Position numbers and translations under genes: made by a program
Assembly (NCBI GenBank): GCA_947628535.1
Contig: CANRAF010000007.1
Location: forward strand, 1-51,119
DNA: 51,119 bases
Direction: 5' to 3'
Source of the DNA: an uncultured Bacilli bacterium
GTDB lineage: Bacteria > Bacillota_I > Bacilli_A > RF39 > UBA660
Notes under the pieces: generated by a model
Told to the model about the DNA's origin: nothing
The model's database searches: none
The model's input: the letters and a program-made list of their open reading frames with translations, nothing else
In this document: positions 28,090 through 36,640 of the stretch, piece after piece
Layout of the letters: every line of letters starts with the position of its first letter
Numbering within the stretch: the first letter of the stretch is position 1

Positions 28090-28974
28090 TTATTTAAACT
28101 GATTTAAAATATCTGTAAATTCTTTAGGAGGCTCTACTTCAATATTTATCTCCTCTCCTGTTACTGGATGAATAAATTTGATGCTTTTAGAATGAAGCAT
28201 TTGTCCAAAATCATTTATTATTTTTCTTCTTCCATAAACAGGATCATTTACTATAGGATATCCAATATATTCCATATGAACTCTTATTTGATGGGTTCTT
28301 CCTGTATCTAGTTTACATTCAATTAAAGTGGCATTTTTAAACCTTTCAATAACTTTGAAATGTGTCCTTGCATCCTTGGCATTAATATCAGTTACAGTAT
28401 ATTTTTGTCTGTTTTTAGCGTCTCTTCCAATTGGTGCTTCAATAGTTCCTTTTTCACTACGAAGTGTTCCCCAAACAAGGGCTAAATATTTTCTTTCAAT
28501 CTTTTTTTCTTTTATCATATTAGAGAGCATTTCGTGAACAGAATCATTTTTTGCGACAACCATAAGACCACTTGTATCTTTATCTAATCTATGAACTATT
28601 CCTGGTCTTATTGTTTTTTCATTTGAAATACTGTTAAAATGATGCACTAAACCATTTACTAAAGTATGTGATAAATTACCTACTGCAGGATGAACTACTA
28701 ATCCACTTGGTTTATTAATAACCGCTAAAAAATCGTCTTCATATTTTATGTCTAAATTCATTTCTTCAGGGCTTACATCTATTACTTCAGGTTTAGGTTC
28801 ATCAAAGGTAATTACATCACCTTCTTTTACTTTAGTGCTGGAACTTATAGGTTTATCATTTATATAAACACTTCCCTCTTTTATTAATTTAGCTATTTTA
28901 CTTCTTGAATAATCTGTTACATTTGCTAGATAAAAATCTATTCTATCTCCTGTTTTTTCTGCTATTATTTTCAA
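28090..28974 (-). CDS. rluD: RluA-family 23S rRNA pseudouridine synthase (RluD type)
   Basis: N-terminal S4 RNA-binding domain (DRIDFYLANVTDYSRSKIAKLI) then the RluA catalytic domain with GIVHRLDKDTSGLMVVAK, containing the catalytic Asp, and GRTHQIRVHM. I favour the TTG at 28974, five bases after AGAGGTG, over the GTG inside that site. It overlaps the end of lspA by about 30 bases, so the two are coupled, the lspA-rluD order known from Bacillus. Exact uridine target is inferred from the family. Confidence 0.9.
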   Translation of the reverse strand: MKIIAEKTGDRIDFYLANVTDYSRSKIAKLIKEGSVYINDKPISSSTKVKEGDVITFDEPKPEVIDVSPEEMNLDIKYEDDFLAVINKPSGLVVHPAVGNLSHTLVNGLVHHFNSISNEKTIRPGIVHRLDKDTSGLMVVAKNDSVHEMLSNMIKEKKIERKYLALVWGTLRSEKGTIEAPIGRDAKNRQKYTVTDINAKDARTHFKVIERFKNATLIECKLDTGRTHQIRVHMEYIGYPIVNDPVYGRRKIINDFGQMLHSKSIKFIHPVTGEEINIEVEPPKEFTDILNQFK

Positions 28975-29419
28975 ACTTATCACCTCTTAAATAATCTACT
29001 ATTAAAAGTAAGACTCCTATACAGATAAAAATGTCTGCAAGATTAAAAACTGGAAAATTATAGTTAAAAATATTAAAACTTAAAAAATCAATTACTTTTC
29101 CATAAAATATTCTATCAAATAAATTCCCTAAAATACCTCCTGTAAGCATAGCTAAAGAAGTAAACTCTAATTTTGATTTTACATCTTTTATCAAAGATAT
29201 ATTTATATATAATAGTACTAAAATAGCAATAATAATTAGTATTATTCCATATCCAGAAAATGAAGAAAAGGCTGCTCCATCGTTTAAAACTTTATCAAGT
29301 GTAAAAAAGTTTCTTATTACTTCAATAGGAAAATAATTCTCAAAATTAATAACTACTATTTTACTTATTAAATCTAATAAAAAAAAGATAAGGCTTACTA
29401 CATAAAACTTCTTTTTCAT
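28943..29419 (-). CDS. lspA: lipoprotein signal peptidase LspA
   Basis: Aspartyl protease that removes signal peptides of diacylated prolipoproteins. Four hydrophobic helices; catalytic Asp motifs GNLFDRIFYGKVIDF and FNLADIFI, and NDGAAFS upstream, all standard. 158 aa, AAGGTG site before ATG. Overlaps rluD downstream. Confidence 0.95.
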   Translation of the reverse strand: MKKKFYVVSLIFFLLDLISKIVVINFENYFPIEVIRNFFTLDKVLNDGAAFSSFSGYGIILIIIAILVLLYINISLIKDVKSKLEFTSLAMLTGGILGNLFDRIFYGKVIDFLSFNIFNYNFPVFNLADIFICIGVLLLIVDYLRGDKFENNSRKNRR

Positions 29420-29466
29420 GTTATCACCTTATCTATTATAGCATGGATTAATATATTTGAAAACTT

Positions 29467-29688
29467 TTATATTCTAACTAAAATAACATCTTCTCCAATT
29501 CTTTCAATTTTATCCCAGCTTATCTCTGTTTCATTTTCATTTGATCTTAATTTTAAAAATTTTTTATTATCTTCGAGAACTAGAGAAATGAGTTTCCCAC
29601 TTGAATCTAACTTAACATCAATTATATTTCCTATTCTTTTTCCCTCTAAATTAACTATATCTTTATATTGTAATTCAGATAAACGCAT
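29467..29688 (-). CDS. YlmC/YmxH family PRC-barrel protein
   Basis: A 73-aa PRC-barrel domain (MRLSELQYKDIVNLEGKRIG, then GEDVILV at the end) matching the small YlmC/YmxH proteins listed with sporulation genes in Bacillota. Start at the ATG at 29688 with AGGTG six bases upstream. Located near lspA-rluD. Biochemical role unknown; consistent with the sporulation signal given by sigG. Confidence 0.82.
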   Translation of the reverse strand: MRLSELQYKDIVNLEGKRIGNIIDVKLDSSGKLISLVLEDNKKFLKLRSNENETEISWDKIERIGEDVILVRI

Positions 29689-29759
29689 ACTCTTCACCTA
29701 GTTAAGTTTATGCTTTATTTACTAAGACATTTACTTTAAATTTTCACTATTATCATTAT

Positions 29760-30452
29760 TTATGCTAACCTTAATTTTTTTAACTTGCTTTTCTTTTCGT
29801 CACTTACTCTTTTTGAATCACAAACTTTTGATATCGTTTTATTATGAACAAATTTACTTAATTTGGCATTTTTGAAAAACTTATAAGTTCTATCATAGTA
29901 TTTTATAAATGAGATAGAAAGTGCCCATGAAATAGCCATTTCTACATAGTAATCATTAGATTTAATGCTTTCAAACATTTTAAAATTTTCATCTAAATAT
30001 TCTTCTTCTATATAATGGTCAAGTATCATTACTATCATAAATCTAAGTTCAAATTCTTTGTTACTATTTTTATACTTTAAAATAAATTTACGAAGCTCTC
30101 TTTTTTCTTTATTTGAAAATTTTAACGAAGCACAGAATATATCACATATAGCCCAGTTATCTATTAAAGGAATAAAATTTCCAATGTAATCTTTGATGCT
30201 TTCAAAAGATCTTTTAGAAAAACATATTAATAATCCCTTTAATAAAACTTCTTCATAATAATTATTATCAATGTTATTATATAAATCTTCAAAATCATAC
30301 TTTTTTAAAAGACTTTTTGCATAATCTTTTAAAACTGGGACTTTAACGCCAATTATATTATTTGTATTTGGACAAAGGCTTTTATGAAATTTTTGATAGT
30401 TTTTATCTTGAAATGAAAATAAATCCTTTTTTATTTCTTTTTTAAAATTCAT
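29760..30452 (-). CDS. AlkD-like DNA alkylation repair protein
   Basis: HEAT-repeat DNA glycosylase family that excises alkylated bases. Family landmarks: GVKVPVLKDYAK near residue 37, DNWAICDIF, FELRFMIVMILDHYI, YYVEMAISWALS and the C-terminal NKTISKVCDSKR. 230 aa, normal size. Its start overlaps the end of the PLC-like gene by 11 bases, so they are one operon. Confidence 0.9.
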   Translation of the reverse strand: MNFKKEIKKDLFSFQDKNYQKFHKSLCPNTNNIIGVKVPVLKDYAKSLLKKYDFEDLYNNIDNNYYEEVLLKGLLICFSKRSFESIKDYIGNFIPLIDNWAICDIFCASLKFSNKEKRELRKFILKYKNSNKEFELRFMIVMILDHYIEEEYLDENFKMFESIKSNDYYVEMAISWALSISFIKYYDRTYKFFKNAKLSKFVHNKTISKVCDSKRVSDEKKSKLKKLRLA

Positions 30453-31131
30453 CTACTTGTCCTTTTTTATTTAATGTTTCTAAAAACTTAATAATTTGTT
30501 TTACACATAAATCAAACTGAATATTTAAATCTTCTAAAGACATTACTTTATATTCATTTCCAAGTTTTTCGTAATACATACCTTTTTTACCCTTTTCTAT
30601 ATCTAAATTAGCATTTTCAATATATTTTTTTATTAATTCTTTGTCGAATTTAGCATCCTCTAAATCATTTATATTATTAATACAATCAAAACTTTTGAAC
30701 TTTTTAACTTTATTATGTTCTATTAAGTATTTATCATAAACATAAAAATCCCGATGTTTTTCGTATCTTATTTTTTCAATTGGTAAGAGTACTTTTTCAT
30801 CTTTAAATTTAATACCAATCAAATGAGTATTTTCATCATATATATAATAATTTTGAAAAACATAACTATTAAAGTATCTATCTGTTAATAAATGAATTAA
30901 GTAACCAACCATAACAGGATTATATAAAGATTTTTTATATTTTAGTAGGAATTTATAAGGATTTGCAGTTCCTTCTACTCCTTCTTCACCATTTCTAAAA
31001 TGACTTGATCGGTGTCTTTTATCTACTGTTAAATCTGGGAGAACACTTCCGATCATTACCATATCATTATCTAAATTAAATACCTCATTTACTTTATTTG
31101 CTATAGCCATATGCATTTTATGAGTTGGCAT
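30442..31131 (-). CDS. zinc-dependent phospholipase C-like protein
   Basis: Begins MPTHKMHMAIA and continues GSVLPDLTVDKRHRSSHFRNG and GYLIHLLTDRYFN, the His/Asp pattern of the Zn_dep_PLPC family (PF00882). No signal peptide, so it is probably cytoplasmic, which is common for this group in Bacillota and makes true phospholipase activity uncertain. AGGAGG site before ATG. Coupled to the AlkD-like gene. Confidence 0.78.
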   Translation of the reverse strand: MPTHKMHMAIANKVNEVFNLDNDMVMIGSVLPDLTVDKRHRSSHFRNGEEGVEGTANPYKFLLKYKKSLYNPVMVGYLIHLLTDRYFNSYVFQNYYIYDENTHLIGIKFKDEKVLLPIEKIRYEKHRDFYVYDKYLIEHNKVKKFKSFDCINNINDLEDAKFDKELIKKYIENANLDIEKGKKGMYYEKLGNEYKVMSLEDLNIQFDLCVKQIIKFLETLNKKGQVDEF

Positions 31132-31194
31132 GCTATTCGCCTCCTACTACTAAAACAATTTTAACAAATTTTTCATATTAAATCTATGATAAAA

Positions 31195-31247
31195 ATAAAA
31201 AAGTATTTAATTATACCTATTAACTATAAATAAAATTAAATACTTTT
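31195..31247 (-). terminator. terminator overlapping the end of the DUF2798 gene
   Basis: Long stem AAAGTATTTAATT/AATTAAATACTTT around a ~21-base loop that includes the stop codon; T run on the minus strand. Confidence 0.6.
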
Positions 31248-31720
31248 CTTACAAATGGTTGAATAAAAAACAATTGACTAATAAGTGCAAAAGGAAAATT
31301 TATTACTACTGTTTGTAAAAAAATTGGAATAAAATAAATAAAAAAATTACCTAAATTAAAAGTTGAACTATTATAAACAAGTCCTGGAAATATTCCTTGA
31401 TATAAAATAGTTGCAAGAAAACTCATTAAAGGACACATAATACAAACTGTTACTAAAACAATAGCAGTTTGTATTAATAAATGATTAGAGTTTTTAGGAA
31501 TTTTACTAAAAACTATTTTTAATGAAAGTGGACTTCCCACAAAAACTGCTGCAAGATATGCAAGTACTAATTCAACTGGGATATAAATTAAAACCTCTTT
31601 TAAACTAATGTTTAATATTCCACCATTTTCTATGCTTAAACAGTATATAACAAAAGCTGGTACAGTTATTATTACTGTAATAAAAGCATAAATTAATTTT
31701 TGTTTTTTTGTTATTGGCAT
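31220..31720 (-). CDS. DUF2798 membrane protein (four helices)
   Basis: Start at the ATG with AAAGGAG upstream, 166 aa. It opens KKQKLIYAFITVIITVPAF, the DUF2798 signature, which is repeated in weaker form in the second half (ILVTV/PLMSF region), giving four hydrophobic helices in two similar halves. No enzymatic residues visible. It is transcribed divergently from the LytTR regulator with ~275 bases between, so regulation by that protein is plausible. Confidence 0.8.
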   Translation of the reverse strand: MPITKKQKLIYAFITVIITVPAFVIYCLSIENGGILNISLKEVLIYIPVELVLAYLAAVFVGSPLSLKIVFSKIPKNSNHLLIQTAIVLVTVCIMCPLMSFLATILYQGIFPGLVYNSSTFNLGNFFIYFIPIFLQTVVINFPFALISQLFFIQPFVRKVFNFIYS

Positions 31721-31756
31721 TATATCTCTCCTTTCATAAATTTGCCCAAAAATAAA

Positions 31757-31803
31757 ACACATGTAGTATGTGTCGTAATCAGATTTACAAGTTTTTAAAA
31801 CTT
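31757..31803. repeat. two short palindromes in the DUF2798/LytTR intergenic region
   Basis: ACACAT-GTAGT-ATGTGT at 31757-31773 and AAGTTTT-T-AAAACTT at 31789-31803. They lie between the DUF2798 promoter and its start. They may be operators or leader hairpins; a single LytTR-like half site CACGTTAAG is adjacent on the minus strand. Confidence 0.35.
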
Positions 31804-31834
31804 AACGTGTTCCGTTTTCATACAAGCCTCATTA

Positions 31835-31864
31835 AGTATAACATTTTAAAAGAATAATTTTCAA
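31835..31864 (-). promoter_or_regulatory. promoter of the DUF2798 gene
   Basis: On the minus strand TTGAAA, 18-base spacer, TATACT, giving a leader of about 110 bases. Confidence 0.55.
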
Positions 31865-31995
31865 GAAAAAAAATAAATTAAGTGTAAAATATTCTACATC
31901 TTATGCGCACCTAAAACGCATATTTCCTTTTAACATTTACTATTAAACCCTTTTGATATATACTCTTATTGTACCTATTTTTTGGGGATGATATT

Positions 31996-32715
31996 ATGGT
32001 TAATTTTATAGTACATGAAGAAAATCCAGAACTAAAAACTATGTATGAGACCGTTATATTCAACTTTCTTGGTGGACGGGAAGAAAAATTTAAAATATTT
32101 GATTACAACAAGTTTAAAAAAAATTCTTCATGTATAGGAAATATTTATGTTATAGGTAAAGAAAAAATAGAATGTGCTTTAGAAATTGCTGAAGAAATAA
32201 GAGCAAATGACGACTGGAATAGTCAAATAGTAATAGTTAGTTCTTTAAATAATGAAAATGAAAAAATGTTAAACAACCAACTATTAATATTAGATTTTAT
32301 TGAAAGAAGTGAAATAAAAAGTATTGCTGAAAAATTAAAGAGAGATTTATTTATTGCTTACAATATACTAAGTAAAGATAAAACTCTTAATTTTCTCTTG
32401 AATGGAGAAATCCATAAGATTTCTTATAATAATATTTTATATATAGAAAAAAGCAATAATAAAAATTATTGTATAATTTATACTAAAGATAATGAATATA
32501 TGATAAAAGACACGATTAATAATCTTGAAAATATTTTAGATTCTGCTTTATTTATGAAAACTCATCGTAGTTGTATTGTAAATTTACAAAATATAGAATA
32601 TTACAATTATAGTGAAAATATTATTTATTTTAAAGATAAACAAACTGATTTAATCTCTAGAGATAAAAGGCAATTTTTAAAAGCAAAACTTATTGAAGAT
32701 AAAACATTAAATTAA
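31996..32715 (+). CDS. LytTR-type transcription regulator with degenerate receiver
   Basis: Start at the ATG after GGGGATGATATT (239 aa). The N-terminal ~120 residues align in pattern with an AgrA-type receiver (IRANDDWNSQIVIVSS after the first helices), but the acidic pocket is lost (VHEEN) and the phospho-acceptor position reads YVIGK instead of the usual YFLDI-like sequence. The C-terminal ~100 residues are a LytTR DNA-binding domain (YNNILYIEKSNNKNYCIIYT, then FMKTHRSCIVNLQNIEYY). It probably acts without phosphorylation. A weak promoter TTTACT-N17-TATACT lies upstream. No histidine kinase is nearby. Target likely itself and the divergent DUF2798 gene (inference). Confidence 0.85.
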   Translation: MVNFIVHEENPELKTMYETVIFNFLGGREEKFKIFDYNKFKKNSSCIGNIYVIGKEKIECALEIAEEIRANDDWNSQIVIVSSLNNENEKMLNNQLLILDFIERSEIKSIAEKLKRDLFIAYNILSKDKTLNFLLNGEIHKISYNNILYIEKSNNKNYCIIYTKDNEYMIKDTINNLENILDSALFMKTHRSCIVNLQNIEYYNYSENIIYFKDKQTDLISRDKRQFLKAKLIEDKTLN

Positions 32716-32737
32716 AAAAACCTAAATAATTAGGTTT
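32711..32737. terminator. terminator between LytTR gene and phosphoketolase
   Basis: Stem AAACCTAA/TTAGGTTT with loop ATAA. The T run is clear on the minus strand (end of xfp); weak on the plus strand. Confidence 0.7.
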
Positions 32738-35045
32738 ATATAAGTTTATCAATATCTTCCATATCAACACCATATTTTCTAATATAATCATGGTGTTTTT
32801 TTAACTGTTTATCACAATAATTAATTATTTCCTCTTTTTCTTTTTCTGATACTTTTACATATTTAATAGCATTTAAGACAAGATGATATCTATCAATTTC
32901 ATTTTGAACACGCATATCAAATGGTGTTGTAATTGTTCCTTCTTCTTTATAACCATGGACATGCATATTTTTATTTTTTCTTTTATAAGTTAGCATATGA
33001 ATTAAATTTGGATAACCATGGAAGGCAAAAATTACTGGTTTGTTTGTTGTGAAAAGTTCATCATACTCTTCATCACTTAATCCATGAGGATGTTCTTCTT
33101 TAGATACAAGTCTCATGAGATCGATAACATTCAATACACGAATTTTTAGGTTTGTGAATTTACTTAAAATATTTTTAGCTGCTATTATTTCTATAGTTGG
33201 AGTATCTCCACTGGATACTAAAACAAGGTCGGGATTTTTTGACGAGCAGCTTATAAATTTTAACTCTCCTACTCCTTTTTTACAATGCTCTATTGCTTCA
33301 TACATAGAAAGCCATTGTTTGCTTTCATGTTTAGAGGCAATAATTACATTAATGTAATCTTTTGTTTTAACGCAGTGATCAAAAGTTGAGAGTAATGTAT
33401 TAGCATCTATAGGGAGATAAATTCTTGATATAGAGGGCTTTTTTGTTGCCAAATGATTTAAAAAACCAGGATCTTGATGAGTAAAACCATTATGATCTTG
33501 TTGCCAAATATGAGAGGTTAAAATGTAATTTAAAGATGAAATTGGTTTTCTAAATGGAAGTTCTTTACTTACTTTTAACCATTTAGCATGTTGACTTGCC
33601 ATAGAATCTATTATTCTAATAAAAGCTTCATAAGAATGCATAAAACCATGTCTTCCTGTTAAAAGATAACCTTCGAGTAATCCTTCACAAACATGTTCTG
33701 ACAGAATAGAATCTATAACTGCTCCATCTTTTGATAGAAGTTCATCCGATTGTAAAGTTTTACTATTCCATTTTTTAGAAGTTTTTTCAAAAACATGATT
33801 TAAACGATTTGATAAAGCTTCATCTGGACCGAATATTTTAAAATTATTTTTATTAAGAGAAATTAAATCTCTTATGTAACTGCTTAATACTAACATATCA
33901 CTTGCAGTTGTCTTTCCTGTTTCTACTTTTATTTGATAGTCTTTAAAGTTAGGACAATTTAACTCTTTTAAAAGAGCACCTCCGTTGGCATGAAGATTAA
34001 TACTCATTCTTTTTTCATATTTTGGAAGAACACTTCTTATTTCCTTTTTTAAAGTGCCATTTTCGTCAAATAATATATTTGGTTTATAACTTAAAAGCCA
34101 TTTTTCTAAAAGTTCTATATCAGATTCATTATTTATAGCTATAGGTACTTGATGAGAATGAAAAGAGTTTTCAATCATTTGTCCATTTACTTCTTTAGGA
34201 CATCCCCATCCTTTGGGACTTCTTAGTATAAGAACTGGAAAAGTTTTAGTCTTACCTTCTTTTAAATTTTTAATATCAATAACTATATTGTCCATAGCTA
34301 TAGCCATTTTTTCATGCATTCTTCTTGGATCACTTCCTGATACAATGTATGGTTTATAGCCATGACTTTTGAAAAAATAAGTTAAATTTTTATCAGTTTC
34401 TCTTCCCATTATAGTAGGACTTGCAATTTTATAACCATTAAGATGAAGAATAGGAATGACGGTTCCATCCTTTTTAGGGTTTATAATTTTATTAATGTCC
34501 CATGAGGCCTGGAGTGGTCCTGTTTCTGCTTCTCCATCTCCAATAACACAGGCAACTATTAAATCTTTATTATCAAGAACGGCTCCATAAGCATGAGATA
34601 GGCTATATCCAAGCTCACCGCCCTCATTTATAGATCCTGGAACATTTGGAGCAACATGAGACGATACTCCTCCAGGAAAACTAAACTGTTTACATAACTT
34701 TTGTAAGCCTTCTTCATCTTGAGTAATCTTTGGGTAGATACTAGTGTAAACTTCTTCTAAATAGGAATTAGCAATTATTGCCTCTCCTCCATGTCCAGGA
34801 CCAGAGATATACATCATATTTAAATTATATTTTTTTATTATTCTATTTAAATGGGCATAAATAAAGTTTTGACCTGGTGCTGTTCCCCAGTGCCCTATTA
34901 TCTTTTGTTTTATATCACTTCTTTTTAGTTTTCTTTTTAAAAGAACATTATCTTGTAAGTATAACTGGCATGCTGATAAATAGTTAGTTGCCATCCAGTA
35001 ATAATTTATTTTTTTTAACTCTTCAAACTTTATTCCCTTACCCAT
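32736..35045 (-). CDS. xfp: phosphoketolase (xylulose-5-P/fructose-6-P)
   Basis: Thiamine-diphosphate enzyme that cleaves xylulose-5-phosphate or fructose-6-phosphate to acetyl phosphate plus a triose or tetrose phosphate. Seen: GHWGTAPGQNFIYAHLN, GPGHGGEA, the ThDP motif GDGEAETGPLQASWDINK, HLNGYKIA and C-terminal GFTHQDPGF and SSGDTPTIE. 769 aa from the ATG at 35045 (AGGAAGTG upstream), close to the typical ~790. Monocistronic. It indicates pentose or bifid-type fermentation with ATP from acetyl phosphate. Whether it prefers one substrate cannot be read from the sequence. Confidence 0.95.
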   Translation of the reverse strand: MGKGIKFEELKKINYYWMATNYLSACQLYLQDNVLLKRKLKRSDIKQKIIGHWGTAPGQNFIYAHLNRIIKKYNLNMMYISGPGHGGEAIIANSYLEEVYTSIYPKITQDEEGLQKLCKQFSFPGGVSSHVAPNVPGSINEGGELGYSLSHAYGAVLDNKDLIVACVIGDGEAETGPLQASWDINKIINPKKDGTVIPILHLNGYKIASPTIMGRETDKNLTYFFKSHGYKPYIVSGSDPRRMHEKMAIAMDNIVIDIKNLKEGKTKTFPVLILRSPKGWGCPKEVNGQMIENSFHSHQVPIAINNESDIELLEKWLLSYKPNILFDENGTLKKEIRSVLPKYEKRMSINLHANGGALLKELNCPNFKDYQIKVETGKTTASDMLVLSSYIRDLISLNKNNFKIFGPDEALSNRLNHVFEKTSKKWNSKTLQSDELLSKDGAVIDSILSEHVCEGLLEGYLLTGRHGFMHSYEAFIRIIDSMASQHAKWLKVSKELPFRKPISSLNYILTSHIWQQDHNGFTHQDPGFLNHLATKKPSISRIYLPIDANTLLSTFDHCVKTKDYINVIIASKHESKQWLSMYEAIEHCKKGVGELKFISCSSKNPDLVLVSSGDTPTIEIIAAKNILSKFTNLKIRVLNVIDLMRLVSKEEHPHGLSDEEYDELFTTNKPVIFAFHGYPNLIHMLTYKRKNKNMHVHGYKEEGTITTPFDMRVQNEIDRYHLVLNAIKYVKVSEKEKEEIINYCDKQLKKHHDYIRKYGVDMEDIDKLI

Positions 35046-35185
35046 TTTTATCACTTCCTATTATATATAATTATATATCATATTATTAGTTTTAACAATA
35101 AATCTTTTTTTTATTTTAAAATATGTTTTTAAAGTACATAAAAATTAATTTATTATTTAAATACGACAATCTTCTATTTTTTATA

Positions 35186-35225
35186 TGTAAAATATCACAG
35201 ATAATTTTTGTTAAAAATTTGTCAA
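35186..35225 (-). promoter_or_regulatory. possible phosphoketolase promoter with a dyad at the -10
   Basis: On the minus strand TTGACA, 16 bases, TATCTG, with the imperfect dyad TGTGATATTTTACA just after. The dyad looks somewhat like a Rex/CRP-type site but the spacing is two bases short. Leader of about 145 bases follows. Confidence 0.35.
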
Positions 35226-35243
35226 TATTTTAATAAAAAGATA

Positions 35244-35280
35244 AAAAAACAAACAACTTTTCTTGAATGTTTGTTTTTTA
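35244..35280 (-). terminator. terminator of the glycosylation operon
   Basis: Stem AAAAACAAACA/TGTTTGTTTTT around a ~13-base loop, with T run on the minus strand, just after the gtrA-like stop. Confidence 0.75.
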
Positions 35281-35286
35281 TATAGA

Positions 35287-35709
35287 TTATTTCCTTTTAT
35301 TAAAAACAAAAAACTTACTAAATACATAATTTAATATTACTATTATAAACTGTACTATTATTTTTGATATCATATCATCTATATGAAGAGGACTTGTTAA
35401 AATAAACATTGTAAACATCTCTATAAAAAGAGTAGTAAGTCTTGATATATAAAACTTTATCATTTCTTTTAATTTGTTAGTACCTTTTTCTTTTGATTCA
35501 AAAACATATTTTTTATTAGTTACAAATGCAAAAAGTACTGCGAGAATCCAAGAGATGATATTAGATATTTGAATATCAAGTTGTGTAGGATTATTAAATA
35601 TAAATTGCCTAATTAAATAAAAAGATAATAAACTAACTATTGTTGTTAAAACCCCAATTATAAGATAATTAATTATTTCTTTTTGTTTTTTATATAGATT
35701 TTTTATCAT
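35287..35709 (-). CDS. GtrA-family membrane protein (polyprenyl-linked sugar flippase candidate)
   Basis: 140 aa with four hydrophobic helices and the GtrA opening NYLIIGVLTTIVSLLSFYLI and later VTNKKYVFESK, FVFNKRK at the end. GtrA/GtcA proteins are thought to flip undecaprenyl-phosphate sugars across the membrane. Its start lies 20 bases inside the end of the GT2 gene, so translation is coupled. Works with the GT2 and YfhO genes upstream. Confidence 0.88.
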   Translation of the reverse strand: MIKNLYKKQKEIINYLIIGVLTTIVSLLSFYLIRQFIFNNPTQLDIQISNIISWILAVLFAFVTNKKYVFESKEKGTNKLKEMIKFYISRLTTLFIEMFTMFILTSPLHIDDMISKIIVQFIIVILNYVFSKFFVFNKRK

Positions 35710-36640
35710 TAGATATTTTTTCCTTTACTATATAAATAGGTCTATTTTTGGCTTCTAAATACATCTTACCAATATATTCTCCAATTATTCCAAGACAAAA
35801 TAGTTGGATACCTCCGATTAGTAAAACACATGTTATGATTGTTGGATAACCTGGAAGATCAATTCCAAAAAATAATTTTTGAATAATAATTATTATTAAG
35901 TAAAATAAGGAGAAAAATGATAAACCAAATCCTATAATTGTTGCAAGTCTAAGAGGGGTTGTAGAGAAGGACATTACTCCTCCAATTCCATATTTAAAAA
36001 GTTTTAATGGACTCCATTTAGTGGTACCATTGGCTCTTTCATTTGGAACATATGGAAGATAACAAGTGTTAAAGCCTACCCAAGAGAAAATTCCTTTTGT
36101 AAACCTACAATACTCATCTAAAGATAAAATAGCCTCTTTAACATTATTTCTAAACATTCTAAAATCACTGGCACCTTGTTTTAATTCTACTTCAGAAAAT
36201 TTGTTCATTACTTTATAAAAAAGAGATTTTATTTTAGATATCGATTTTCCTTCAATACGACTATTTTGATAATAACAAACACAATCACAGTCTAAATCTT
36301 TATCCAATATTTCTGCCATTTTAATAGTAAGTGATGGTGGTTGCTGCATATCTGCATCTATTAAAACTGTATAATCTCCTGATGATTCTTTAAGCCCTGC
36401 ATAAATAACAGCTTCCTTCCCAAAATTTCTAGAAAATGAAATTACTTTGGTTTTAAATGTTTTATCTTTAGTTATTTCTTTTAACATTTTCAAAGTATTA
36501 TCTTTAGAACCATCATCTATAAAAATAAGTTCAATATTATATTTTTTATTGTCTTTATAAGTTTTTAAAACATCTTTAAAAAATAGTTTTACGTTTTCTT
36601 CTTCATTATAGCATGGTACTATCATTGATATTTTTTTCAT
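35690..36640 (-). CDS. polyprenyl-phosphate glycosyltransferase, GT2 (CsbB/GtrB type)
   Basis: Cytoplasmic GT-A domain with MIVPCYNEEENV, FIDDGSKDNT, DADMQQPP (metal-binding DxD region) and QGASDFRMF, followed by two C-terminal hydrophobic helices. 316 aa. This is the DPM1/GtrB/CsbB layout that loads a sugar onto undecaprenyl phosphate. ATG follows GAGGAG and lies 35 bases inside the yfhO-like gene. In Bacillus and Listeria such enzymes feed YfhO-type transferases that decorate lipoteichoic or wall teichoic acid. Confidence 0.92.
   Translation of the reverse strand: MKKISMIVPCYNEEENVKLFFKDVLKTYKDNKKYNIELIFIDDGSKDNTLKMLKEITKDKTFKTKVISFSRNFGKEAVIYAGLKESSGDYTVLIDADMQQPPSLTIKMAEILDKDLDCDCVCYYQNSRIEGKSISKIKSLFYKVMNKFSEVELKQGASDFRMFRNNVKEAILSLDEYCRFTKGIFSWVGFNTCYLPYVPNERANGTTKWSPLKLFKYGIGGVMSFSTTPLRLATIIGFGLSFFSLFYLIIIIIQKLFFGIDLPGYPTIITCVLLIGGIQLFCLGIIGEYIGKMYLEAKNRPIYIVKEKISNDKKSI

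Noticed and set aside
31757-31830. Tandem LytTR binding sites
   Set aside because: Only one good half site (CACGTTAAG) was found; no second copy at the expected 21-22 base spacing.
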